DNA from: Clostridia bacterium
Lineage (GTDB): Bacteria > Bacillota > Clostridia > Oscillospirales > Acutalibacteraceae
Reading direction: 5' to 3'
Assembly (NCBI GenBank): GCA_017450005.1
Contig: JAFSYM010000035.1
Span: 1 to 55,423, forward strand
DNA length: 55,423 nucleotides
Made by a program: the position numbers and the translations under genes. Of the stretch, positions 8,601-16,587 are shown piece by piece. Under the pieces are notes generated by a model, which was given only the letters and a program-made list of their open reading frames with translations, had not been told where the DNA came from and ran no database searches. Every line of letters begins with the position of its first letter. The stretch's first letter is position 1.

Positions 8601-9965
8601 TTATGCTTCGTCCGGCGCAATGTACGCGCGCAGCGTTCCGGACGTATCGACCGCCTCACCCGCTGCAAGCGCGAAAATCAGACGCATCGCCTGCGCGTTG
8701 CCGCCGATCTCGTGCATCTGGCGGTCGTACACGGCAAAGGCGTGCACATAGCTTTCCGGCGCGTCCATATCAAACGGCATGCTCGACGTGATTTGCAGCA
8801 CGCCGTCCGTGTCGGTACGGTCGGCGCAGCGGAAGTAGCGCATGAAATCGAAATCGCTGCTCTCCTCTCCCGGCTTCAAGCCGGTGCCGCCGACGAACGA
8901 AAACCGCACGCCGCATGTGTCGTGGATATCCCGCATGCGCCGGCGCAGATTTTCCTGCGCGCGCAGGAAGCGGTTTGTGTCCCGACGCACCGTGTGCAGG
9001 CGGGAATTCTGCCGGAAACGCGCTTCGGCGAACAGGTAGGGAAACATTTCGTCCCAGCGTGCGTGCGGCACCAGCGCGAGGAATGCGCTCGAGCGCATCA
9101 GTATGCCGTCGAGCAGCGCATAAAGCAGTTGCCGCAACAGCGCGTTCGTGCGCGCGGGATTTCGTGTAAGCAGGTGAAGCAGCGGTTTGGGCAGCTTCTG
9201 CTTCGGCAGCAGCTCTTTATAGATGACGTCGTTCCACTGCGCGCAGACGTCGCCAAGCAGCAGATCGGCGAACCCCTCGCTGCCGTCCCATGCGCCGACG
9301 ACCGAGACGATACTGTCTATGTAGTTTTCCTCTGCCGCGCCGTCCTCGGTGTAGTATGCGTCGAGGTATGCGAGCGTCACGGCCGCGCCCATGCTCATGG
9401 GCACCAGCACGACCTTGTCCTGCCCGCGTTTGTGCGTGATCGCGCGCAGCGTTTCATGCAGCGCGTCCGCAGCGGCGTACAGATCGGTGAAGGGCGAATA
9501 GTTGAAGCAGTACATATTTTCCGCGCCGAAGGAGTCCAGAAAATCGCGGCACGGCACGTCGCGCAGCAGCCGGTCCAGGAGCGTCCGGCTGCTGTCGTGC
9601 GTCTCTTCGCCCGTGTAAAAATCGACCCTGCCCAGCTCGTCGAAGCTGCGCGCGCCGTAGATATGCACGTCCGTGCAGTCGGGCAAGCGGCCGTCGTCGT
9701 CGACGTAGCAGAAGCGCAGCAGCGTCGTCACAGCCTCGCGCAGCGCGGTCTGATCGGCCGGTTTTCCCGTCAACAGCGCGCGCGTCATCTGCGGCACCGC
9801 ACGCAGAAGCTGCATGCGCTGCGCCGCCGTAAGAGCGCCGAAGATGATCTCTTTGTCACGCGCGAACAGATTCCATCGGTGCGTATGATCGCCTTTGAGT
9901 GACGTCCATGTCTGGCCGACGCCGGTCACAAAGACGATCGGATAGGGTTTATGTGTCTGTTCCAT
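8601..9965 (-). CDS. LCAT-like alpha/beta hydrolase
   Basis: A 454-residue cytoplasmic protein without signal peptide. The segment VVLVPMSMGAAVTLAYLD (about 185-202) is a nucleophile elbow, with Ser191 in a P-M-S-M-G context instead of G-x-S-x-G. It is preceded by CFNYSPFTDLYAAADAL, which matches the place where LCAT-type phospholipases have their strand and helix before the elbow. The protein at 44003-45523 has the same plan with a signal peptide, so the two are distant paralogues. The N-terminal IVFVTGVGQTW and late FSFVGGTGLKPGEESSDFD fit the LCAT layout. The substrate may be a lipid or acyl ester, but this is inference. It is the first gene of an operon with the macro and VWA genes, after a GGAGGGTGGAGG ribosome site. 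Confidence 0.7.
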   Translation of the reverse strand: MEQTHKPYPIVFVTGVGQTWTSLKGDHTHRWNLFARDKEIIFGALTAAQRMQLLRAVPQMTRALLTGKPADQTALREAVTTLLRFCYVDDDGRLPDCTDVHIYGARSFDELGRVDFYTGEETHDSSRTLLDRLLRDVPCRDFLDSFGAENMYCFNYSPFTDLYAAADALHETLRAITHKRGQDKVVLVPMSMGAAVTLAYLDAYYTEDGAAEENYIDSIVSVVGAWDGSEGFADLLLGDVCAQWNDVIYKELLPKQKLPKPLLHLLTRNPARTNALLRQLLYALLDGILMRSSAFLALVPHARWDEMFPYLFAEARFRQNSRLHTVRRDTNRFLRAQENLRRRMRDIHDTCGVRFSFVGGTGLKPGEESSDFDFMRYFRCADRTDTDGVLQITSSMPFDMDAPESYVHAFAVYDRQMHEIGGNAQAMRLIFALAAGEAVDTSGTLRAYIAPDEA

Positions 9966-9989
9966 CCTCCACCCTCCGTTTCTGACTGT

Positions 9990-10018
9990 ATCGTATCATA
10001 TTATTTTCTGCGTTACAA
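9990..10018 (-). promoter_or_regulatory. Predicted promoter of the hydrolase-macro-VWA operon
   Basis: Minus-strand -35 TTGTAA (10013-10018), a 17-bp spacer, and -10 TACGAT (9990-9995), 24 bases ahead of the ATG at 9965. It stands back to back with the promoter of the LRR-dockerin gene. Confidence 0.6.
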
Positions 10019-10047
10019 GTTTTTTGTGTCAGGATGCACAAATAACT

Positions 10048-10076
10048 TTGACATCAACGGATAACTATGATACAAT
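10048..10076 (+). promoter_or_regulatory. Predicted promoter of the LRR-dockerin gene
   Basis: Consensus -35 TTGACA (10048-10053), a 17-bp spacer ending in TGA (extended -10), and -10 TACAAT (10071-10076). A GGGAGG ribosome site follows about 20 bases later. Confidence 0.85.
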
Positions 10077-10112
10077 ATTAGATGGGGTAAATTTGATTAG
10101 GGAGGCTTCATT

Positions 10113-11675
10113 ATGCAAAGGCGCAAACGTATTCTCTCGCTGCTGCTGGCCGTGGTGATGGTCGTCGGACTTTCGCAGGCCGGTGTGCTGACGAATGGTC
10201 TTCTCCTGCGGGCAAGCGCCGAAACGGTTTCCGGTACGTGCGGCGCGAGCGGAAATGTATACGACGTACGTTGGACTTTGGATAAAGATTCCGGCGTGCT
10301 GACGATCAGCGGTACGGGTGCAATGAAGGATTATTATTCCGGCACTGCACCGTGGACAAAGTTCTGCGATCTGATCAAAACTGTTTCCATCGGGAGCGGC
10401 GTGACAAAACTCGGCGACTATGCGTTTTACAACTGCACAAGCCTTGCGTCTGTAACGATCCCGGACAGCGTGACACAAATCGGTGACAGTGCTTTTGAGA
10501 ATTGCACATGTATTACGGATATGACGATCCCGTCCGGCGTAAAGCACCTCGGAAGCAGCGCTTTCAGCAAATGCACAGGATTGACGAACCTGACATTCAA
10601 TGCGGTCAAATGCACGATCCTGCACAGCAACAATGACAACTATTATGCATTCACCGACTGTACAGCACTGCAAACCGTGACTTTCGGCGAAACCGTTGAA
10701 ACGATTCCTGCTGAAATACTCTTCTGCTGCCCCGGCCTCAGAACCGTTACGATTTTGCCGGGCGTAAAAGAGATCGGCCGGGCCGCTTTCTGCTATTGCG
10801 CGAACCTTGCGGATGTGAACATGTCGGACAGCGTGACACGTATCGGGGATTACGCATTCTCCGGCTGCACGAGTCTGACGCATATGAACGTTGGAAACGG
10901 CGTAACAGAGATCGGCTATTCCGCTTTTTCCTTGTGTTCGAGTCTGACGCGGGTGACGCTCGGCAATGCGGTAGAGACGATCGGTTATTCAGCATTTGCA
11001 AAATCTCCGCTGACCGGCATTTTTATTCCGCGCTCTGTGCGGGAGATCGGTCAGGACGCGTTTTCCTGCGGGATTCGTACGGATGAGTACGATTTAAATA
11101 CCGGATACGGAATCATACCGACGCTGCAAACCATCGAAGTCGATCCGGACAACGCGTATTACTGCGTGCGGGACGGCGTTCTGTTCAATAAAGCGCAGAC
11201 CGTCCTGATCCAATACCCGAACGCTGACCCGCGTACGGAGTATTTGATTCCGAACGGCGTGACAGACGTCGGCGACGACGATTTCTATTACTGCACGAAT
11301 CTGAAAAGCGTCCATGTTCCGTTTTCTGTCAACTCCATCGGGAGCGATGCATTCACCGGATGCAGCAGTCTGATTTATATTTGTTCCGACTTTGCGGACA
11401 ACTATTACACCAGATATATCGCCGACCAAAACGGTTTCGAGTTTCGTCTGTGCGACGGGCACGGCAGTCCCGCGCGCGTCCCGGGCGACGCGAACGGCGA
11501 CGGCGTACTCGACCTGAAGGACGTGATCCGCATCAGGCGTTTCCTCGCGGGCGGATGGAACGTTACGCTGATCGAATCCGCGTCCGATGTGGACGCGGAC
11601 CGCGCGGTCACTTTGCAGGACGCCGTACTGATTTTGCGCAGTCTCGCCGGCGGATGGGACGTAACATTGCAGTAA
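10113..11675 (+). CDS. Secreted BspA-type leucine-rich repeat protein with dockerin
   Basis: A 520-residue exported protein. A signal peptide covers about residues 1-36 (basic start MQRRKRIL, hydrophobic core, ASA cleavage site). Residues about 40-80 form the entry module that precedes these repeats (SGVLTISGTGAMKDY). About 85-440 are BspA/LRR_5 repeats of the pattern AFYNCTSLASVTIPDSVTQI. Residues about 455-518 are a type I dockerin with two calcium loops, DANGDGVLDLKD and DVDADRAVTLQD, each followed by a helix and the phrase AGGW(N/D)VTL. A dockerin plugs the protein into a cohesin scaffold on the cell surface or in a cellulosome-like complex. LRR_5 modules usually bind host or matrix ligands. 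No cohesin gene is in the window. It is a single gene with its own promoter. Confidence 0.92.
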   Translation: MQRRKRILSLLLAVVMVVGLSQAGVLTNGLLLRASAETVSGTCGASGNVYDVRWTLDKDSGVLTISGTGAMKDYYSGTAPWTKFCDLIKTVSIGSGVTKLGDYAFYNCTSLASVTIPDSVTQIGDSAFENCTCITDMTIPSGVKHLGSSAFSKCTGLTNLTFNAVKCTILHSNNDNYYAFTDCTALQTVTFGETVETIPAEILFCCPGLRTVTILPGVKEIGRAAFCYCANLADVNMSDSVTRIGDYAFSGCTSLTHMNVGNGVTEIGYSAFSLCSSLTRVTLGNAVETIGYSAFAKSPLTGIFIPRSVREIGQDAFSCGIRTDEYDLNTGYGIIPTLQTIEVDPDNAYYCVRDGVLFNKAQTVLIQYPNADPRTEYLIPNGVTDVGDDDFYYCTNLKSVHVPFSVNSIGSDAFTGCSSLIYICSDFADNYYTRYIADQNGFEFRLCDGHGSPARVPGDANGDGVLDLKDVIRIRRFLAGGWNVTLIESASDVDADRAVTLQDAVLILRSLAGGWDVTLQ

Positions 11676-11712
11676 ACTTTTTTGAATTATACCGAAAGGC
11701 GGTAGATACGAT

Positions 11713-12522
11713 ATGGCAAGCTGTCCGAAATGCGGCAAAAAGCTGCGCATCTGGCACTGGCGCGCGGACTGTCCGTTCTGCGGCGTCAACATGGTGTACT
11801 ACAACTCCAACGACCGCATCCTTGCGGAAACGGAGCGGGCGGAGATCGAGCACGCGCACAGTCAGCCGCACATCGACCGCGCAAAGGCGGCGTTCTTCGG
11901 CTCGCCCCCGGCGATCGTGCGCATCGTCCTGTCGGTGCTGCCGCTCGGCGCGCTGTTCCTGCCGCTGGTCGGCTCGTCCGTTTCCCGTTCGCTCAACGTG
12001 ATCGGAATCTACAACGCAATCGACAACGACGGAGGACTCGGCGCGGTGCTTGGCAGCGTATTCTCCGGCAATGCGGCCGCGCTCTCCGTTCTGCTGCTAC
12101 TCGTCTCGCTCGTGATGTGGCTCGTGTGCCTTGCCTGCCTGCCGATGTCGCTCGGCCCGCACGGCAGGCAGCGCAATCTGATACTGAACCTGATCTGGTT
12201 CTGCGCCGCGGCGGCGAGCGCCGGCAATTTCCTGCGCATCGGCTCACTTCGGGTCGGCGCCTTCGTGTATCCGCTGCTGATCCTGGCGCTGACCGTGTAT
12301 AATCTCGTCCTGGCCCAAAAGGGACTGAAGGTCAAGTACACAGTCTGTCTGATCGGCGGTCTTCCGAGCGACGAATACTTCAGGATGAAGGAAGACGGCG
12401 TGTCCGAGCTGGAGATCCGCCGGAAGATGGTCGAGGCGCTGACCGTGATGCAGAACGAAGCGCGCGCGAAGGAAGCCGTGGCCGAGGCCGACGCACTGCG
12501 CAAACGCGCCGAACATAAGTAA
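11713..12522 (+). CDS. Zinc-ribbon membrane protein
   Basis: A 269-residue protein not recognised as a named family. Residues 4-24 hold two CxxC pairs (CPKCGKKL and CPFCGVNM) that form a zinc ribbon, presumably on the cytoplasmic side. Four hydrophobic stretches follow, roughly at residues 65-85, 113-135, 155-170 and 180-200, so the protein is a polytopic membrane protein. The tail (about 215-269) is charged and helical. It lies 17 bp upstream of the transporter gene in what looks like a three-gene operon with the phosphoesterase. Its role is unknown; it may support the transporter. An AAAGGCGG ribosome site precedes the ATG. Confidence 0.75.
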   Translation: MASCPKCGKKLRIWHWRADCPFCGVNMVYYNSNDRILAETERAEIEHAHSQPHIDRAKAAFFGSPPAIVRIVLSVLPLGALFLPLVGSSVSRSLNVIGIYNAIDNDGGLGAVLGSVFSGNAAALSVLLLLVSLVMWLVCLACLPMSLGPHGRQRNLILNLIWFCAAAASAGNFLRIGSLRVGAFVYPLLILALTVYNLVLAQKGLKVKYTVCLIGGLPSDEYFRMKEDGVSELEIRRKMVEALTVMQNEARAKEAVAEADALRKRAEHK

Positions 12523-12539
12523 GGAAAGGGGAGAAAGCT

Positions 12540-14114
12540 TTGCGAACCGAACAAACACGACTTGATGAATCCGCCGAACTGCGCCGTGTAAACGCGCAGC
12601 TTCGCGAGCTGGTGGACGTTGACCGGCGCGTGCTGTCGCGCAAACAGACGCTCGGCTACATGTTCCTTGACGGCAGCCGCGGCTTCAACATCGACGGGCA
12701 CAAGGATCTGTTCAACGACAGCATCCTGAAAATCAGCCTGAAGCTGCAGTCCGGCTACAATATCTTCGCGGGCGTGTGGGACATCGTGGACGATTTCATC
12801 GTCAGCGCGATCGTGGAAAAGACGCGCACCCGCTGGGGCAAATTCGTGCCGTACATCTTCGTCGGCGGTCTGCCGTTTGCGCTGATCGCCACGCTCTACT
12901 GGCTGCTTCCCCTGCTGTTCTCTCCTGAACATATCAACGACTTCTCCTATCTGCCGAAATTCTTCGCCTATGCGCTGGTCGATATGGCGCTCGAATTTCT
13001 GGGCAATATCCGCAATGTGTCCATCGACGGATATCTGTCCACCATAACCCCCTACCCTTCCGACCGCCGACGTCTGCTGGCTGTGTCGAGCTACTTCAGC
13101 ATCATCTATTCCCGCCTGCCGGACATCGCCGTGGAATTCATGCTGGACTTCATCAAGAACGGATTCGTCAAGTCCGCCAAAAGCCGCACGACCGACCAGA
13201 TGATTCGCCGCTCCATGATGATCGTCGGCCCGACGACGGCGATCCTCGCCGGGCTTGTCTTTACATGGTATACGACGATTGCCAAGGAGCGCGTGCACCA
13301 GAAGATCGAGCGTCCGCGCATCCGCGACAGTCTGCGCGTCGTGATGACCAACCGCCCGATTCTGATCTACATGATCTCCAACGCGCTCGGCTCGTTCGGC
13401 ACGGGTCTGACGACCAACGACTACTACCGGCAGGTGCTCAACTGGACGACGTTCGAGACGTTTGCCGGCATCCCGTCGTTCTTCTTCCAGCCGATCGGCT
13501 TTGCCAATTACAACCGTCTGGCACGCCGCTTCTCGACGCGCACGCTGTTTATGGTCGGTCAGACGTTTGCCAAGAGCTTCTACATCCCGCTGTTCTTCTA
13601 CGGCATATTCATCAAGGATAAAAAGGGCTTGTACTTCTTCCAGAACCGCTGGGCGATGCTGCCCGTCACCGCATTGTGGGAAATTCTGTACGCAATCATG
13701 TGGGGCGTGCGCAGCATTTCGATCAACGAAATGCGCAACGAATGCAACGACTATCTGGAGTGGAAGTACGGTGCCCGGAGCGAAGCGACGCTCTCCGCCG
13801 CGAGCGCATTCATCACCAAAATCCCCGCCCGCATCAACGGCATTCTGCAGCCGAAGTACAAGCAGTGGGTCGGCTATGACCAGACGGCGTATACCGAGGG
13901 CAGACAGCAGCCGCTGCGCGCGCAGAAATGGATTTTCGCCATGGCGACGCTGTTCCCGGCAATCATTGTGATTTCAAGCATGATCCCGATGTTCTGGTTC
14001 AATATCGACAAGAACACGCGCGACAAGATGTACCGCGAGCTCAACGAACGGCGCGTTGCGGTCGCCGAGATGATCAAGCGCGAGGCGGATGCCGACGAAG
14101 CTGAAAGCGTATGA
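12540..14114 (+). CDS. MFS transporter (GPH-like)
   Basis: A 524-residue polytopic membrane protein with about ten to twelve hydrophobic segments. The layout resembles glycoside-pentoside-hexuronide:cation symporters: an early GVWDIVDDFIVSAIVEKTRTRWGK stretch is the D-x-x-D and RxxxGKF(V/R)P loop typical of that group. The second half starts near NALGSFGTGLTTNDYY. The substrate is unknown. The start is read as TTG at 12540, because GGGGAG lies 7 bases upstream and the following N-terminal residues form a helical lead; an internal ATG at Met-39 is the alternative. The last four bases (ATGA) overlap the start of the metallophosphoesterase, so the two are translationally coupled. Confidence 0.8.
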   Translation: MRTEQTRLDESAELRRVNAQLRELVDVDRRVLSRKQTLGYMFLDGSRGFNIDGHKDLFNDSILKISLKLQSGYNIFAGVWDIVDDFIVSAIVEKTRTRWGKFVPYIFVGGLPFALIATLYWLLPLLFSPEHINDFSYLPKFFAYALVDMALEFLGNIRNVSIDGYLSTITPYPSDRRRLLAVSSYFSIIYSRLPDIAVEFMLDFIKNGFVKSAKSRTTDQMIRRSMMIVGPTTAILAGLVFTWYTTIAKERVHQKIERPRIRDSLRVVMTNRPILIYMISNALGSFGTGLTTNDYYRQVLNWTTFETFAGIPSFFFQPIGFANYNRLARRFSTRTLFMVGQTFAKSFYIPLFFYGIFIKDKKGLYFFQNRWAMLPVTALWEILYAIMWGVRSISINEMRNECNDYLEWKYGARSEATLSAASAFITKIPARINGILQPKYKQWVGYDQTAYTEGRQQPLRAQKWIFAMATLFPAIIVISSMIPMFWFNIDKNTRDKMYRELNERRVAVAEMIKREADADEAESV

Positions 14115-15241
14115 TCGACAACACGTTGCATTTTCGCGCGGACGGCACGTTTCATATCCTGCAGGTCAGCGATCCGCAGGATCTGCCGCATGCGCGCAAG
14201 GCGATGCTGCGCATGCTCGAGCGCGCCTATGACACGCTGCAGCCGGATCTTGTGCTGTTCACCGGCGACAACACGCTGGGCAACCATCTGCACGACGTGT
14301 GGTATTTCCGCGTAAAAACGTCGCGCGGTCCCGCTGCAACGCTGCAAAAAATGCGCCGGGCGCTCGCACAGATTCTCGAGCCCGTGCAGTCGCGCGGCAT
14401 CCCCTTTGCCATGATCTACGGCAACCACGACGACATGAACGACGTGTCCAAGGACGAGCAGTTCGCGCTCTACCGCGCCTATGAGCGGTGCCTTGCGATG
14501 AACGAAACGGACGGGCGCGTCGACTGCGACACGTACAATATCCCGATTCTGTCAGCCGAAGGCAAACCGGCCTGGAACCTGTATATGCTCGACAGCGCGT
14601 GGAACGACGCGCACGGGCAGTTCTGGCGCATCAAAAAAGAAACCGCCGACTGGTACGACCGCACGAGCGCGCGCCTGCGGCAGGAAAACGACGACAAAGC
14701 CGTGCCGTCGCTGCTGTTTACGCACGTCCCCCTGCCGCAGACCAAAGCGCTGTGCCGGCCGTGCGCGCCGGGAGAAAAAGGCGCTGTGCGCGACGGGGAC
14801 GGCTGGGTCTGTCTCGACAGGCAGAAAGCGCAGGGCGTGCTGGGTGAATCCGTCGGCGCGTGCGAGGACGACGGCGGCCTGTTTGACGCGATGTGCAAAA
14901 ACGGCGACGTGCGCGCCGTGGTTTCGGGGCACGACCACCTCAACTGCTTTGACGGCACTGCGGACGGCATGCGCTTCATCCAGAGCGGCGCGGCGTCCTT
15001 TCGCTGCTACGGCAGCCGCATCCGCGGCGTGCGGGAATTTGTGCTGCACGCGGACGATCCCGCGCACTTTGAAACACGGTACCTGACCTATGATACGCTC
15101 TGCGGCAAGGGTTTCTCCGCGCAAGTGCGGTATTTCCTCGACGCGGACGATATGATTCCTCTGCGGTTCGGCGCACTGGGCGTCACTTTGCTGACGGCCG
15201 CCGCCGCGGTGATCGCGCACAGGATAAGACGCAACAAATAG
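14111..15241 (+). CDS. Membrane-anchored metallophosphoesterase
   Basis: A 376-residue calcineurin-like phosphoesterase. Metal-binding motifs appear in order: QVSDPQDLPHAR near 17 (D at the first site), FTGDNTLGNH near 52 (GD), IYGNHDDMND near 100 (GNHD), LLFTHVPLP near 199 and SGHDHLNCFDG near 275 (GHDH). The C-terminus has one hydrophobic segment (about 350-370) followed by basic RIRRNK, a membrane tail with the catalytic part probably cytoplasmic, because no signal peptide is seen. In the first motif the usual D-x-H is D-P-Q, so one metal ligand may be replaced. It overlaps the MFS gene by four bases and may act on the imported compound. It is a paralogue of the protein at 2064-2954. Confidence 0.85.
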   Translation: MIDNTLHFRADGTFHILQVSDPQDLPHARKAMLRMLERAYDTLQPDLVLFTGDNTLGNHLHDVWYFRVKTSRGPAATLQKMRRALAQILEPVQSRGIPFAMIYGNHDDMNDVSKDEQFALYRAYERCLAMNETDGRVDCDTYNIPILSAEGKPAWNLYMLDSAWNDAHGQFWRIKKETADWYDRTSARLRQENDDKAVPSLLFTHVPLPQTKALCRPCAPGEKGAVRDGDGWVCLDRQKAQGVLGESVGACEDDGGLFDAMCKNGDVRAVVSGHDHLNCFDGTADGMRFIQSGAASFRCYGSRIRGVREFVLHADDPAHFETRYLTYDTLCGKGFSAQVRYFLDADDMIPLRFGALGVTLLTAAAAVIAHRIRRNK

Positions 15242-15300
15242 CCTGCTTCTGTCGTCTCTGACAGCAACATTTCCTTTTCTACCGAGAGGAGCCATACACT

Positions 15301-16320
15301 ATGCGTCACTATGCAGAAAAGCGGGATCAAATCGACTATTTCCGTGAGGAATTCTTTTTTCTGAGTAATTTTTATTATTCAAAGCTATGCTTGGACGGCA
15401 TTACTTTTTCTTCCGCAGAATCCGCATTTCAGGCACAGAAATCTGCCGATCCGAAAGTACGTTCTGCGTTCGCCGCTCTGTCGCCGGATGAGGCAAAGCG
15501 GGCGGGCAGAAAGGTCGACCTGCGCCCGGACTGGAACGATGTGCGGCTTTCTGTGATGCGGCGGATCGTTTACGCAAAGTTTACGCAGAATCCGCATCTT
15601 GCGCGGTGGCTGATCGAAACGGGCGATCTGCCGCTGATCGAAGGGAATACGTGGCACGATATCTATTGGGGCGTCGATCTGCGCACCGGCGAAGGAGAAA
15701 ACCGTCTCGGACAGATACTGATGCAGCTTCGGCGATCCTTTATCGAAAACGGCATCCCTGCTCCGGATGAATTGCCGGAGTCCGCGCTGCAGGGTCCATT
15801 CTGCGGTATGTATCTGGACGATATCGATATCGTCCTCTCGGACTGCGCGTGTATCGTCAATCCCGCCAACGAAACGCTGCTCGGAGGCGGCGGTGTGGAC
15901 GGCGCGATCCATCGTGCCGCGGGTCCGGAACTGCTGAAAGAATGCAAGACGCTCGGCGGCTGCCAGCCGGGCGATGCAAAGATCACGGGCGCATACGCGT
16001 TGGGTGCCGAATACATCATCCATACCGTGGGGCCGAAATACCCGTGCGAGGATCATGAACGACTGCTTGGCGAGTGTTACCGTAAATCACTGGATCTGGC
16101 TTATTCGCACCAGGCACACAGCATCGCTTTTCCGGCGATCTCGACGGGAAAATACAGCTATCCCAAGGATCAGGCAAGCCGCATTGCCGTCGCAGCGGTC
16201 TACGAATGGCTGCTGACACATCCCGACACACAGATTCGTGTTGTATTCGTCTGTCCGGATCGGCGGATCTACGACTGCATCCTAGGCGAACTGCGGTACA
16301 TTGCGCAGGATGAATCCTGA
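15301..16320 (+). CDS. NADAR-macro domain fusion protein
   Basis: A 339-residue cytoplasmic protein joining two ADP-ribose-processing folds. Residues about 10-150 are a NADAR (YbiA-like) domain: FFLSNFYYSKLCLDG, the FSSAESAFQAQK helix (about 36-47), and EGNTWHDIYWGVDL...GENRLGQILMQLR (about 114-144). Residues about 172-335 are a macro domain with the MacroD signature IVNPANETLLGGGGVDGAIH (about 185-204), GDAKITGAY, YIIHTVGPKY and ISTGKYSYP. NADAR proteins have been linked to ADP-ribosyl-guanosine hydrolysis, reversing DNA ADP-ribosylation; macro domains reverse protein or thymidine adducts. Having both in one chain suggests a broad ADP-ribose eraser. A GAGGAG site precedes the ATG. No ADP-ribosyltransferase is visible nearby. 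Confidence 0.9.
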   Translation: MRHYAEKRDQIDYFREEFFFLSNFYYSKLCLDGITFSSAESAFQAQKSADPKVRSAFAALSPDEAKRAGRKVDLRPDWNDVRLSVMRRIVYAKFTQNPHLARWLIETGDLPLIEGNTWHDIYWGVDLRTGEGENRLGQILMQLRRSFIENGIPAPDELPESALQGPFCGMYLDDIDIVLSDCACIVNPANETLLGGGGVDGAIHRAAGPELLKECKTLGGCQPGDAKITGAYALGAEYIIHTVGPKYPCEDHERLLGECYRKSLDLAYSHQAHSIAFPAISTGKYSYPKDQASRIAVAAVYEWLLTHPDTQIRVVFVCPDRRIYDCILGELRYIAQDES

Positions 16321-16394
16321 CAACATGATCCGATCAGAAAGAGAACACAGTATGAACATGTAACAGAGATACGATATGGACGCAGCGGCATGGA

Positions 16395-16584
16395 TACCTG
16401 GACATGCAGGGCATACCGGCATCTTTTGGTCGTCAGAGCGACCCGGTCAAGACCAAGGCCGCATTCTTCCGTACGCTGATCAAACAGCCGCCGAACGTCG
16501 TGCAGGAATATCCCGGCACGAAATCATCGACCACTCTGTGATCTGACGCATATCTGCGACGCCAAAACCACTCTGCGGAGGTAA
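16395..16584 (+). pseudogene. Possible remnant of a disrupted coding region
   Basis: One frame of this stretch reads as protein-like sequence (for example YLDMQGIPASFGRQSDPVKT, then AAFFRTLIKQPPNVVQEYPG) up to a TGA at 16539. A neighbouring frame continues with CDLTHICDAKTTLRR to a TAA that overlaps the ribosome site of the next gene. This is what a degraded gene with a frameshift would look like. There is no plausible start codon with a ribosome site. I do not recognise the family, and a second frame is also open, so this is tentative. Confidence 0.3.
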
Positions 16585-16587
16585 CTT

